DNA of 64,000 bases from an uncultured Bacteroidota bacterium (GCA_903847585.1 CAINEC010000162.1:62001-126000), one strand, 5' to 3'; shown: positions 26,462-36,122, numbered from the stretch's first letter. Translations and numbers: made by a program. Notes: generated from the sequence alone by a model not told the origin.

Positions 26462-27436
26462 ATGCTAAAGATTGGTGTTTTAGGTGCAGGTCATTTGGGT
26501 AAGATTCATATCAACCTACTAAAAGAAATTAGTGCTTTTGAGCTGGTAGGGTTTTACGATCCTGATCAAGATAAGGCTGATCAAATTAAAGATGTAAAGT
26601 ATTTTTCATCAATGGACGAGTTGATGGAAGAATGTGATGTAATCGATATCGTTACTCCAACAGTGAACCATTACGAATGTGCCGTAAAAGCACTTCGAAA
26701 CTCAAAGCATATTTTTATTGAGAAACCACTAGCCAATACCATCCAAGAGGCGAAGGATATGATGGGACTTGCTGAAGAAGCTAATGTAAAAGTGCAGGTA
26801 GGACATGTTGAGCGTTTTAATCCAGCATTCATCGCCGCACAAGGATTCATTAAGCAACCGCTATTTATAGAAACACATCGATTAGCACAGTTTAATCCGA
26901 GGGGTACAGATGTATCTGTCGTTTTAGACTTGATGATTCATGATATCGACATTGTATTAAGCACTGTTAAATCGACGATTAAAAAAATCAGTACTAGTGG
27001 TGTTGCCGTAGTAAGTGACACACCAGATATTGCAAACGCGAGAATTGAATTTGATAATGGTTGCGTAGCGAATTTAACAGCATCGAGAATTTCTTTGAAG
27101 AACATGCGCAAGACAAGATTCTTTCAGAAGGATGCTTATATCTCCGTTGACTTTTTGAAGAAGTCATCAGAAATTGTTCGACTTAAAGAAGTAGAAGGAA
27201 CACCTGATCCATTTGCTATGACAATCGACTTAGGCGAAGGAAAAGGTAGCAAACAAATTTATTTTGAGAATCCTAAAATTCAGGAGTCGAATGCAATTAA
27301 AGAAGAGCTCACTTCATTTGCTGAGTCAATCCTTAACGATAAAGTTCCGATGGTATCTATTCACGATGGATATGAAGCATTAGTGGTTGCTCATCAGATC
27401 GCTGACAAATTAAAATCAGTTCCTCCAATCGCATAA
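26462..27436 (+). CDS. Gfo/Idh/MocA family NAD(P)-dependent oxidoreductase
   Basis: A 324-residue protein with an N-terminal Rossmann fold (GAGHLG at 8-13), the EKPLA motif at 87-91 that carries the family's conserved Lys, and the VGHVERFNPAF segment near 112-122. The C-terminal alpha/beta domain is present. Members oxidise or reduce sugars and their nucleotide derivatives; the VERFNPA form resembles enzymes for UDP-N-acetylglucosamine-derived sugars, but the substrate is not set by sequence alone. It is followed at 2 bases by a lipoprotein and then a sugar transferase, which points to surface-glycan work. Confidence 0.85.
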   Translation: MLKIGVLGAGHLGKIHINLLKEISAFELVGFYDPDQDKADQIKDVKYFSSMDELMEECDVIDIVTPTVNHYECAVKALRNSKHIFIEKPLANTIQEAKDMMGLAEEANVKVQVGHVERFNPAFIAAQGFIKQPLFIETHRLAQFNPRGTDVSVVLDLMIHDIDIVLSTVKSTIKKISTSGVAVVSDTPDIANARIEFDNGCVANLTASRISLKNMRKTRFFQKDAYISVDFLKKSSEIVRLKEVEGTPDPFAMTIDLGEGKGSKQIYFENPKIQESNAIKEELTSFAESILNDKVPMVSIHDGYEALVVAHQIADKLKSVPPIA

Positions 27437-27438
27437 TC

Positions 27439-28305
27439 ATGAAATATTCCCATTCACTTTTACTATTACTATTGGTGGCATTTGTAATTACAAGTTGCAA
27501 TCCTGACGAAAGAGAACCTGCTTATTTAATTATAAACAACGTAAGCGTATCTTCTAATCCTCAGACCCAAGGAAGTAACTGCAGCAACGTAAAAGATGTT
27601 TGGGTGTATGTAGACAATCAGTATCTCGGAACGTATCAACTACCTGCAAGAATTCCAGTTTTAGAGGAAGGAACCAAGAATGTTATTTTGCGAGCTGGCA
27701 TTTTAGAGAATGGTATTTCTGCAACACATAGTGCTTATCCGTTATATAAATCTGATACACGAAGTATAAATTTTATTCCTGGACAAGAAACAACGATAGA
27801 CACTTTCAATGTAGCCTACTTTCCAGCGTTGATCTACACTTGGTATGAAGACTTTGAGAAAGACGCTATTGGTGGAGGATTCAGTTTGTCACCTGAGCCA
27901 AATAATAATCTAGCTCCATTAGCTACAGACTCTGTAGATGTTTTTGAAGGTGTTCGTTGTTTGAAGATGAAAGTCGATGGAACCAACTATGTTTCAGATA
28001 TAGAGACTAACGGCGATGGATATGTACTTTATCGTGGCAAAGACATTTATCTTGAAATGAACTATAAGTGCGACCATGAATTTACTGTTGGATTAAGAGG
28101 AATGTTGGCGAATGACAAACGAAATATTCCAGTATTATTATTCAATCCATCATATACTTGGAAGAAAATTTACATCAACGTAAGTAAGTTTGTAAATAGT
28201 AATTACGACGTACCGAAATTCAAAGTTTACTTTTATCTAACAACACCTCCAGGAGGCTCGGAAGCTACAGTATATCTCGATAATTTAAAACTCATCAGTA
28301 ACTAA
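27439..28305 (+). CDS. Hypothetical lipoprotein
   Basis: A 288-residue predicted lipoprotein (Cys20 in VITSC). I do not recognise a named family. The front part (residues about 30-130) looks like a beta-rich Ig-like domain with NVILRAGILENGISATHSAYPLYKSD; the back part (about 140-288) resembles a carbohydrate-binding or jelly-roll module with FEDFEKDAIGG-like and PPGGSEATVYLDNLKLI elements, the last typical of family-4-type lectin folds. It sits two bases after the oxidoreductase and three before the sugar transferase, so it is in the same operon and may be an outer-membrane glycan-interacting protein (inference). Confidence 0.75.
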   Translation: MKYSHSLLLLLLVAFVITSCNPDEREPAYLIINNVSVSSNPQTQGSNCSNVKDVWVYVDNQYLGTYQLPARIPVLEEGTKNVILRAGILENGISATHSAYPLYKSDTRSINFIPGQETTIDTFNVAYFPALIYTWYEDFEKDAIGGGFSLSPEPNNNLAPLATDSVDVFEGVRCLKMKVDGTNYVSDIETNGDGYVLYRGKDIYLEMNYKCDHEFTVGLRGMLANDKRNIPVLLFNPSYTWKKIYINVSKFVNSNYDVPKFKVYFYLTTPPGGSEATVYLDNLKLISN

Positions 28306-28308
28306 ACC

Positions 28309-29721
28309 ATGAACAAGACTTTACAGGTTGTTAAATATGTGGTTGCTGATTTAATATCGGCAACAATTGCCTGGGGTATATTTTACTTTTACAGAAAAGC
28401 GCAAATAGAGTCGGTTTTATTTGGCTATATCCCATTTCAGCCTGATGATAATTTCTTTTTAGGCATTACTTTACTCCCAATCTTATGGGTTGTTGTTTAT
28501 GCCTTAATGGGTACTTACAACGACATTTATCGCAAGTCGAGATTAAAAGAATTCGGACAAACATTTATGGTAGCACTCATAGGATGTTTGATCATATTTT
28601 TCACTTTATTACTCGACGATACTATTATTTCATACAAGAGTTATTATAGCTCATTCGTAACTTTATTCCTCTTGCAATTTGGAATAACCTTCACTGTTCG
28701 ATTTATCATCACCACCCTTACTGCAAGAAAAATCAAGAGTCGCAAAATTGGTTTTAATACAATTATTATTGGCAGCTCTCAAAAAGCAGTAAGTTTATTC
28801 AATGAATTAGAATCAGAGCCATTAAGTCAAGGATACAAGTTTATAGGGTTCGTTCATGTTGATAATACAAACGGAAAATACTTTAAAGAACAACTTCCAC
28901 ATTTAGGCGGAATAGAAGATGTTGGAAAAATTATTGAAGAAAATAAAATTGAAGAAGTACTCATTGCAATTGAGTCGAGCGAGCACGAGTTTATTGGTAG
29001 AATAATAAATGATTTAGAGGACAAAGACATCATCATTAAGATCATGCCTGATATGTACGATATCTTATCAGGATCTGTAAAGATGACTTCGATTTTCGGA
29101 TCTCCATTAATCATTATCAATCCGAGCTTAATGCCTATTTGGCAACAATCGTTGAAGCGTATTATAGACATCGTTATATCATTGTTCTTTTTGATTTTGT
29201 TATCGCCATTGTATTTGGTTACAGGGTTAATCGTAAAGTTCACCTCTAAAGGTCCAGTGTTTTTTTCTCAGGAACGAATTGGATTACATGGAAATCCTTT
29301 TATCATTTTCAAATTCAGATCGATGTTTCTCGATGCCGAAAAAGGTGGTCCAATGTTATCGAGTTCAACTGACTCACGCATCACGAAGTTTGGTAAGTTC
29401 ATGCGAAAAATAAGATTGGATGAAATCCCTCAGTTTTATAATGTTCTAATTGGAGATATGTCGTTGGTTGGTCCTCGTCCAGAGCGACAATTTTTCATTG
29501 ATCAGATCATGAAGGAAGCTCCTCACTATCGACACTTACATAAAGTACGTCCGGGAATTACTTCATGGGGACAAGTAAAATACGGCTACGCGGAAAATGT
29601 ACAACAGATGGTTCAACGTTTAAAGTTTGATATCATCTATATTGAGAACATGTCGTTAGCCCTTGATTTTAAGATTTTGTTTTATACCCTTAAAATCATT
29701 CTTCAACGTTCAGGAAAATAG
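28309..29721 (+). CDS. Polyprenyl-phosphate sugar-phosphotransferase (WbaP/WcaJ-like)
   Basis: A 470-residue membrane enzyme. Four N-terminal membrane helices (about 10-30, 45-68, 85-105, 115-135), a soluble Rossmann-like CoA-binding-type domain (about 145-270), then a fifth hydrophobic segment (about 285-308) and the bacterial sugar transferase domain with FKFRSMF, the catalytic-type DEIPQFYNVLIGDMSLVGPRPE pattern (landmarks near 375-395). Such enzymes start exopolysaccharide or O-antigen units on undecaprenyl phosphate. The sugar cannot be read from sequence. It ends three bases from recF on the other strand, and no terminator is visible there. Confidence 0.92.
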   Translation: MNKTLQVVKYVVADLISATIAWGIFYFYRKAQIESVLFGYIPFQPDDNFFLGITLLPILWVVVYALMGTYNDIYRKSRLKEFGQTFMVALIGCLIIFFTLLLDDTIISYKSYYSSFVTLFLLQFGITFTVRFIITTLTARKIKSRKIGFNTIIIGSSQKAVSLFNELESEPLSQGYKFIGFVHVDNTNGKYFKEQLPHLGGIEDVGKIIEENKIEEVLIAIESSEHEFIGRIINDLEDKDIIIKIMPDMYDILSGSVKMTSIFGSPLIIINPSLMPIWQQSLKRIIDIVISLFFLILLSPLYLVTGLIVKFTSKGPVFFSQERIGLHGNPFIIFKFRSMFLDAEKGGPMLSSSTDSRITKFGKFMRKIRLDEIPQFYNVLIGDMSLVGPRPERQFFIDQIMKEAPHYRHLHKVRPGITSWGQVKYGYAENVQQMVQRLKFDIIYIENMSLALDFKILFYTLKIILQRSGK

Positions 29722-29724
29722 TTT

Positions 29725-30861
29725 TTAGTTTAAACGCTCTACCCCATCAGCTTCACCAATTGGCAAGTTGGGCTTTGAGCAGTTGAAAATTTTAAGCGGC
29801 ACATTTATTTTTTCAAAAACCTCACGGATATGCGTATCCGTAGTATCGGTAATAAATATTTGTCCGAATGTTTCGTTGCTCACTAATTCCATTAATCGTG
29901 TGATACGATGTACATCTAACTTATCGAAAATATCATCCAACAGTAATAATGGTTTCACTCCACTGTATTCACTTATCAATTCGAATTGTGCTAGTTTAAT
30001 TGCTAATACAAATGACTTCTGTTGACCTTGAGATCCGATTTTTCGAACAGAGTGATTATTAAGTAAAAGTTCCAGATCATCGCGATGAATACCAACAGAT
30101 GTATATTGAAGTGCTAAGTCTTTATAAATACTTCCCTTTAGCAATTCAGATAATGGCTGTTCAAACAACTTCGACTCATATTGTAAATCGACGCGCTCTT
30201 TATCATCCGTAAGGAAAGAATAATACTTATTAAAAATTGGAATAAAACGCTCAATAAACTCCTTACGCAATGTAAAAATCTGAGTCCCAGCGTTCGATAA
30301 TTGCTCATCTATAATCTGCAATAACGATTCATCGGGCATCATTCCTCGAGGAGTATTTTTGAGCAATGAATTTCGCTGTTGTAAAATACGGTTATAACTA
30401 ACAAGCAAATCAAGATAATGATGGTTATACTGACTGATAATACTATCCATCAACTTACGACGCTCTTCTCCCGAACCGGTGATTAAAACCTGATCAACAG
30501 GTGCAACCATAACAACCGGTAGAAGCCCAATATGTTCACTTAACTTCTGATATTCTTTATGATTTCGCTTAACAACTTTTTTGCTTCCTGATTTCATTCC
30601 GATAAAAACTTCATCGGCAAAATCATTATCCTTTAGAAAGAATTTACCTCCGATAGAAAAATAATTACTTCCATGCATGATATTGATGCTATCGGTAGCA
30701 TGAAAATAACTCTTACAAAGTCCTAAATAATGTATTGCATCAAGGATATTCGTTTTACCTGATCCATTCGGTCCTGTAAGCGCATTAGCCCCTTGATCGA
30801 ACTCGAATTCAGCTTCCTTATAATTTTTGAAAGAAAATATCGTTAACCTCTTTAAATACAT
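29725..30861 (-). CDS. recF: DNA replication and repair protein RecF
   Basis: A 378-residue ABC-type ATPase that loads RecA at gaps with RecO and RecR. Walker A GPNGSGKT is at 30-37, the signature SQGQQKSFVLAIKLA is near 270-285 (family pattern SxGQQR), and Walker B PLLLLDDIFDKLD near 305-315. Length is normal. It is a stand-alone gene, not next to dnaA/dnaN as in many bacteria, and appears to be transcribed from a -7 box five bases before its ATG. Confidence 0.95.
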   Translation of the reverse strand: MYLKRLTIFSFKNYKEAEFEFDQGANALTGPNGSGKTNILDAIHYLGLCKSYFHATDSINIMHGSNYFSIGGKFFLKDNDFADEVFIGMKSGSKKVVKRNHKEYQKLSEHIGLLPVVMVAPVDQVLITGSGEERRKLMDSIISQYNHHYLDLLVSYNRILQQRNSLLKNTPRGMMPDESLLQIIDEQLSNAGTQIFTLRKEFIERFIPIFNKYYSFLTDDKERVDLQYESKLFEQPLSELLKGSIYKDLALQYTSVGIHRDDLELLLNNHSVRKIGSQGQQKSFVLAIKLAQFELISEYSGVKPLLLLDDIFDKLDVHRITRLMELVSNETFGQIFITDTTDTHIREVFEKINVPLKIFNCSKPNLPIGEADGVERLN

Positions 30862-30866
30862 CTCTA

Positions 30867-30874
30867 CAAAATTA
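30867..30874 (-). promoter_or_regulatory. -7 promoter box (TAATTTTG) of recF
   Basis: Perfect TAnnTTTG on the minus strand with only five bases (TAGAG) before the ATG at 30861. This leaves no room for a leader. Confidence 0.62.
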
Positions 30875-30917
30875 CATTTAAATTTAAACTCTTTAACCCT
30901 GATTAACCAATAAAAAT

Positions 30918-30925
30918 TATATTTG
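30918..30925 (+). promoter_or_regulatory. -7 promoter box (TATATTTG) of the DUF4139 gene
   Basis: Perfect TAnnTTTG seven bases before the ATG at 30933, with a weak -33 candidate TTTA at 30892-30895 (22-base spacer). Confidence 0.6.
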
Positions 30926-30932
30926 ATTCATT

Positions 30933-32546
30933 ATGAAAAAATCAACCTTTAAAACTGCGCTTATTGCCCTTTTCCTGCTTAGCATCACAGCACGATTAAA
31001 TGCGCAAAATATTATTCGATTAGACAATTCGGAGATCGAAAAAATTAGAGTTTATCAGAACGGGGCCTTTGTAAGTCGGACTGTAAAAACAAGTCTTAAT
31101 CCCGGATTAAATCAAGTAGTATTTGATGGATTATCGCCGTACATCAACCCGAATAGTGTTACCGTAAAAGGCATGGGAGATGCAACCATTATTGGCGTTA
31201 ATTTCCAACAGAATTATTTAAAGGATCAGAAAAAATCGCCAGAGATTAACAAACTGGAAATGGAAAGAGATTCCTTAAATATTAAGCTGCGCTATATCCA
31301 AAATAAAACTGCTTCTACAAACGAAGGTATTACAGTACTGCAAGCAAACAAATCGATTGGAGGAACTAATGGCGTTGTTGCGAATGATTTAATTGCCATT
31401 GTAGATTACTATGTAAAAAAGATTAACGCGCTTAAAGATGATTTGATTGACTTAAACTTAAAAGAATTAAAAGTGCAAGATCAAATCAATAAAATCAATC
31501 AGCAATTAGCAGTAATAAACAATAAACAAAATCAGCCAGAAGGTAATATCGTTGTTACTGTTGATGCGAAAACAAAATCGGTTGCTACTTTTGATTTCTC
31601 TTATATGATTGCAAGCAATGTTAGCTGGACACCCATCTACGATGTGCGAGTTAAGAATATCAACAGCCCTATTGAATTTATTTTAAAAGCCAAGGTTTAT
31701 CAAAGTACAGGCGAAGACTGGAACGATGTAAGCCTTTCACTTAATACTGGTAATCCAACTGACGGAGCACAGAAACCTGTTTTATATCCCTGGTATATAA
31801 ATTTCCAACAGTACAATTATAAAGTAAAGTCTATGAACCGAATGGATGCTGCACCTTCAATGATGATCCAAGGTGAAAGCAATGGACAAATGGCCGATGC
31901 AAAAATGGAATGGTCGAATACTCAAATGATGGAAAACCAGTTGAGCAACGAATATGCAATTCAAAATAAATACACGCTAAAGAGTGGAAATCTGGAAACA
32001 CAAATTGAGATTAATCGCACCAACGCAAACGCATATTACGAATATGCCTGCGCACCTAAATTGAATACCGATGCCTTTTTAATGGGACATATTCCTAACT
32101 GGGAAAATTTAAATTTATTAGATGCAGAAGGAACCGTTTATTTTGATGGTGCTTATGTGGGAATCTGTGCAATTCAAAATACAACTGTGAATGATACGAT
32201 GCATATTTCACTTGGAAAAGATGAGCGCATTTCGGTTAAACGCACGAAAACAAATGAGGTGAATGGAAGTAATTTATTGGGCTCAATGAAAGAGAAGAAG
32301 TGCTTATATGATATCGTTGTTAAGAACACTAAAAAAGAAGCGGTGACAATAACTTTAGAAGAACAACTTCCAATTAGTCAAGAAAAAGAAATTACAGTAA
32401 ATGCACTTGAATTATCAGGAGGCGAATTAAATGCTACTACCGGATTAGTGACCTGGAAAATTAGTCTTCAACCTGGAGAGAGTATTACCAAGAAATTTAA
32501 TTTCTCTGTGAAATATCCGAAGGATAAAGTTATAAACGGACTTTAG
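30933..32546 (+). CDS. MuiA family protein (DUF4140-DUF4139), secreted
   Basis: A 537-residue protein with a signal peptide ending ARLNAQ near residue 25. The N-terminal region (about 35-100) matches DUF4140 (IRVYQNGAFVSRTVKTSLNPGLNQVVFDGLSPYINPNSVTV as position landmarks only); a coiled-coil follows (about 105-200), then the DUF4139 beta-rich domain containing SYMIASNVSWTPIYDVRV and STGEDWNDVSLSLNTGNP (about 210-270) and LEEQLPISQEKEI near 490. Members are called mucoidy inhibitors from an Aeromonas mutant study; the biochemical role is unknown. It stands alone, divergent from recF. Confidence 0.85.
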   Translation: MKKSTFKTALIALFLLSITARLNAQNIIRLDNSEIEKIRVYQNGAFVSRTVKTSLNPGLNQVVFDGLSPYINPNSVTVKGMGDATIIGVNFQQNYLKDQKKSPEINKLEMERDSLNIKLRYIQNKTASTNEGITVLQANKSIGGTNGVVANDLIAIVDYYVKKINALKDDLIDLNLKELKVQDQINKINQQLAVINNKQNQPEGNIVVTVDAKTKSVATFDFSYMIASNVSWTPIYDVRVKNINSPIEFILKAKVYQSTGEDWNDVSLSLNTGNPTDGAQKPVLYPWYINFQQYNYKVKSMNRMDAAPSMMIQGESNGQMADAKMEWSNTQMMENQLSNEYAIQNKYTLKSGNLETQIEINRTNANAYYEYACAPKLNTDAFLMGHIPNWENLNLLDAEGTVYFDGAYVGICAIQNTTVNDTMHISLGKDERISVKRTKTNEVNGSNLLGSMKEKKCLYDIVVKNTKKEAVTITLEEQLPISQEKEITVNALELSGGELNATTGLVTWKISLQPGESITKKFNFSVKYPKDKVINGL

Positions 32547-32581
32547 TCCAACAACTTTCATAAACCTCTATAAAATGCAAA

Positions 32582-32601
32582 CGCGGCCCAAGAAGACCGC
32601 G
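32582..32601. other. GC-rich hairpin downstream of the DUF4139 gene
   Basis: CGCGG at 32582-32586 pairs with CCGCG at 32597-32601 around a ten-base loop. No U-run follows on either strand, so it is not a classic terminator, but it lies between convergent genes. Confidence 0.35.
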
Positions 32602-32631
32602 AATGCTCAATCAAACCATAAAAACACATCT

Positions 32632-33024
32632 TTAACGCTTAACCTCTAAGGTCTTGCGAATATTTTCTGATCCTGAACGGATATTGTAGTAGTATAAACC
32701 ATCTTCCAGATTTTCGGCGCTTACCTCAAATTGATAGATCACACCCTCTTCTGTATTATCATCAAATATTTGTGATACCAGCTTACCGCGACTATCAAAC
32801 AATTCGATTTGAAGGTGATCAACTTTATCTGATTTAATATAAAGCATTGAAGATTCTGAACATGGATTCGGATAAGTAATAGGAAATTGTCCCGGAGTAC
32901 TTACCTTGGCAATAGAAGACAATACAAAAGGTATATTATCTGCTTTTGCCATACCTGTTGTTGCCAACTGATAAAAGACGATAATTAATACTGCGATATA
33001 ATATTGTTTCCTCATGTGATGCAA
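32632..33024 (-). CDS. Small secreted protein that is mostly a T9SS type A sorting domain
   Basis: A 130-residue protein with an N-terminal signal segment (YYIAVLIIVFYQLATTGMAKA) and little else before a C-terminal domain starting near residue 50: ITYPNPCSESSMLYIKS, LFDSRGKLVSQIF, LEDGLYYYNIRSGSENIRKTLEVKR. This is the type A sorting domain pattern (YPNP then GLYYYxI and a basic end), normally attached to a large cargo. Either the cargo is very small or this is the remnant of a larger gene; the frame has a proper ATG. Confidence 0.75.
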   Translation of the reverse strand: MHHMRKQYYIAVLIIVFYQLATTGMAKADNIPFVLSSIAKVSTPGQFPITYPNPCSESSMLYIKSDKVDHLQIELFDSRGKLVSQIFDDNTEEGVIYQFEVSAENLEDGLYYYNIRSGSENIRKTLEVKR

Positions 33025-33099
33025 ATTATATCAATCTGCTTGTAAGGCACACAATTTTTAGGTGAAAAACGAATAAAAAGGGGTAAATCTTTGATTTAT

Positions 33100-34257
33100 T
33101 TACTTGAAAGGATTACGCTGAATCCAATCGGCACCTGATTTTTCAGGCAGTACATGACTGATTAATGAGTTGACAATTTTATTTTCAAATCGCATGAATG
33201 CTTTATACTCCACTGGGAAAGCACCAACAGTTGATTTGATCTCTAAAGCTGTTCTACCGAAGGAAATCCGTAACATCTTATGCTGAATAGCTATTTCAAT
33301 ATAGTGATAAAGTATATTCTGATAAATCGCTAAATTTTTATTGAGTGAGTAATCGAAGCCTATATGATGCGCCTCTAATTCATTCCCATTCAATATAACA
33401 GTCATGAATGCAATGATCTTCTTATCCTTCCAAAACGTTCGAAATATGATACGGTCGTTTGAAAGATTTAAGAGATTGAAAATGTAATCGATTTTACAAG
33501 AAAGCAATCGCACCGGAGATTTTTGCTGAACGCCTTTATACAATTCGTACAAGGTAGTTTTATGCTTTTTAAAATCATCCACATTAAAATCGCGAATCTC
33601 TACGCCCTCCATTTTCTTCATCACATTGTTTGCACGTACTCGATACTTAGAGCTAAGCGACTGTAAATAATCTTCAAACTTCAGCCACTTTGGATTGACA
33701 TCAAATTCCATTATAGGATCCATGACCATTGGTAGGAATTTATGCTGCGGAAAATCTTCAACCATTTTATCCTCTTTCAGTAAGTCCTTAACTATAGTCG
33801 CCACCACTTTACCAGTTGCATTCAATTCCTTTTTGATTAACTCAATAGACTCCAGCAAGGACTTGCTATCACGCTTATCTGAAATAACCCCATAATCACC
33901 ACTCAATAAAATATTACCAGAAACAATTAAGTAATGAGGTTTATTCCGCTTGATTCCAAAAATGAACTTATCCAATACCTGACTAAACACATTTAAGAGT
34001 TGTCCATAAGGATCAAGATTTAAAATTGAATTTAAATCGCGCTGCGCTAAATCAACAATCTGAAAATAATGAAAGCTTATTTCTTTATTCGACTTATTTT
34101 TTTTGAAGATGTAATAAAAAGATAAACCTTCGTAGCCTGCTTCTTCCACTGCATTCAGATAGGTTTTATCTAGAAAACAATTTCGATGCTGAAGCTGCAT
34201 CCATAAATCGGAAGGAACTTCTTTTGCAGACCTAAAAACGCCAGTAATTGTATTCAA
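33100..34257 (-). CDS. GNAT / FemAB-like acyltransferase, function unknown
   Basis: A 385-residue protein with a C-terminal acyltransferase-like fold; its landmarks are RANNVMKKMEGVEIRDFNVDD near 205-225, RIIFRTFWKDKKIIAFMTVILNGNELEAHHIGFDYSLNKN near 275-315, and LRISFGRTALEIKSTVGA near 340-357. Such proteins resemble the FemAB/BioF2-type GNAT group of uncertain substrate. No signal peptide is seen. The only start near the conserved N-terminus is TTG at 34257, which itself follows TAAATTT; the next Met is about 20 residues in. It is not in an obvious operon. Confidence 0.65.
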   Translation of the reverse strand: MNTITGVFRSAKEVPSDLWMQLQHRNCFLDKTYLNAVEEAGYEGLSFYYIFKKNKSNKEISFHYFQIVDLAQRDLNSILNLDPYGQLLNVFSQVLDKFIFGIKRNKPHYLIVSGNILLSGDYGVISDKRDSKSLLESIELIKKELNATGKVVATIVKDLLKEDKMVEDFPQHKFLPMVMDPIMEFDVNPKWLKFEDYLQSLSSKYRVRANNVMKKMEGVEIRDFNVDDFKKHKTTLYELYKGVQQKSPVRLLSCKIDYIFNLLNLSNDRIIFRTFWKDKKIIAFMTVILNGNELEAHHIGFDYSLNKNLAIYQNILYHYIEIAIQHKMLRISFGRTALEIKSTVGAFPVEYKAFMRFENKIVNSLISHVLPEKSGADWIQRNPFK

Positions 34258-34316
34258 AATTTAATAGCTAATATGAGAGAGAAACAACAATAAGAACTAA
34301 TAGTTTTATTCGCTAA

Positions 34317-36104
34317 TTATTTTTTCTCCGTCATTAATTGCTTGATATATTTTACTGGAGCAGATCCATAACTTAGGAATTGCTCATGGAATTTCTTCAA
34401 GTTAAAATCTTTTGATTTCAACGATTCTCTTAATTCATAAATTTCAGTAAAACCAGTATAATAACTTGTCAGCTGCACTTGTGTTAATCGCACGCGCTTC
34501 CATTTCCCTTGTGCTTCTGCAGTTTGTTGAAATGCGCCATCCACTAATAACTTCATTGCATCCTGCTCACTCATATTTTTTACATGCACACTATAATCAA
34601 GAATCGTATTACAAACCGAACGTAAATGCCATTTATAATACATCAACCACATTTCAGGTTCATTATTTCCATAACCATTTTCCAACATCATACGCTCAGT
34701 ATAAACAGCCCATCCTTCTACCATGGCTCCATTACCCATAATACTTTTAATGATGGATGGAGAATTATTGCTATATACCAACTGTGTGTAATGTCCCGGT
34801 ATCGCTTCGTGAATATTTAATATTTGAAGAATATATTGATTGTATTCACGCAAATAACTTTCTGCTTGCTCAGGAGAATATCCAGTTAAAGGAGAAACAT
34901 TGTAATAGGTATTTCCGCCTTTATCATACGGTCCGGGTGCAGAGATAGAAGCACCTGCCCCACCACCTTCCATATAGGCGGGAGTCTTGCGTACAACTAG
35001 TGGTTTTGACGGATCGATATAAATCAAATCTTTGTCTTTAATGAACTTCACCAATGCTGGAATCTGTGCTTGAATGCTTTCTAGGAATGAATCACGATTA
35101 ACATGTACAAGAGATAACTTATCAATCATCTTTCTAATTAAAAGCAAACTATCTGTTGGCATTGCTTCCTTCGGGAAATACTTTGTCCACATCTGACGTG
35201 ACAATTCCGCCATTTCATGATGTAATTCTGATTTGCGTTTTAAAGCTTTATTGTAAATCTCTTCCGCAGTATAACTGGAAGCGATATCATACTTGAATTT
35301 CGTATCATATAACTCCTTGCCTATACGAAAAGAGCGACTATTTTCAGGAGTCATGGATTTGCGCATTGTTTTTAAATAATCAGCATATCCGAGCATGGCT
35401 TTCTTAGCAGAATCGGCATACGCCAATAAATGTGCTTTCGTAGCTTCATCTAACGTAGACGCCTTAACGGAATCTTGTAGATTTTTACCAAACACCTCTT
35501 CAACAGATCCTTCGTGTTGAAGGATGGCTAAATCGGTATGTTCGATAGTTGGATTTTTAAGTTCTTTCTTCGCTGCTTGATAATAAGCCGAAACATTATT
35601 CAAGCGTTTATCAAACATCATTAAGCGATCATTTAATGGCGCATAACGACCATTCAAGATTTCTGCAAACTCGCCTGCCACATTATAATTTGCAGGATTC
35701 CATTCAAACGATTTAAAAGCTGTATCGTACCAGATACCTGCTTTTAAATAATCCTGAATCATCCAATAATCGGTTTTATTCTGCGGACTTAAAAGACCAA
35801 TTTCAATATCTCCTAAATCGTATAAGATGGAATCGTATTGTTGATCGCAGTAATTACGATAATTCGCATCCGGAATAATCAGAATACTATCGTAGTTATG
35901 AAAACCTGCATAAAGAGCTGAAGTGGGACTTAACTTCCAAAGCTTATCGACAAAATCACCTTTGAATTTATCGAAGCGAACATTCTCTTCTTCTGAAGCT
36001 TTTTTCCAATCTACCTCGGTACTTTTTTGCTTACACGAAAAGATACTTACGATAACGATAGCTGCCAGAACAAGCTGAGCGAAATTTACTTTTACTTTTA
36101 ACAT
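34317..36104 (-). CDS. DUF885 family metallopeptidase-like lipoprotein
   Basis: A 595-residue lipoprotein: after ATG 36104 a hydrophobic segment leads to the lipobox SIFSC. The DUF885 signature is the metal-site HEAIPGHYTQ (an HExxxGH form) near the middle of the second half, with EGWAVYTERMMLENGYG about 35 residues on, whose Glu is probably the third ligand. The family is related to M32-like peptidases, and a few members are amino- or dipeptidases. Upstream TTG 36116 is not used as the start since it would put extra residues before the signal. It is divergent from the prolyl oligopeptidase gene and lies in the peptide-use region. Confidence 0.88.
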   Translation of the reverse strand: MLKVKVNFAQLVLAAIVIVSIFSCKQKSTEVDWKKASEEENVRFDKFKGDFVDKLWKLSPTSALYAGFHNYDSILIIPDANYRNYCDQQYDSILYDLGDIEIGLLSPQNKTDYWMIQDYLKAGIWYDTAFKSFEWNPANYNVAGEFAEILNGRYAPLNDRLMMFDKRLNNVSAYYQAAKKELKNPTIEHTDLAILQHEGSVEEVFGKNLQDSVKASTLDEATKAHLLAYADSAKKAMLGYADYLKTMRKSMTPENSRSFRIGKELYDTKFKYDIASSYTAEEIYNKALKRKSELHHEMAELSRQMWTKYFPKEAMPTDSLLLIRKMIDKLSLVHVNRDSFLESIQAQIPALVKFIKDKDLIYIDPSKPLVVRKTPAYMEGGGAGASISAPGPYDKGGNTYYNVSPLTGYSPEQAESYLREYNQYILQILNIHEAIPGHYTQLVYSNNSPSIIKSIMGNGAMVEGWAVYTERMMLENGYGNNEPEMWLMYYKWHLRSVCNTILDYSVHVKNMSEQDAMKLLVDGAFQQTAEAQGKWKRVRLTQVQLTSYYTGFTEIYELRESLKSKDFNLKKFHEQFLSYGSAPVKYIKQLMTEKK

Positions 36105-36122
36105 TTTATCAAACAATTTTCA

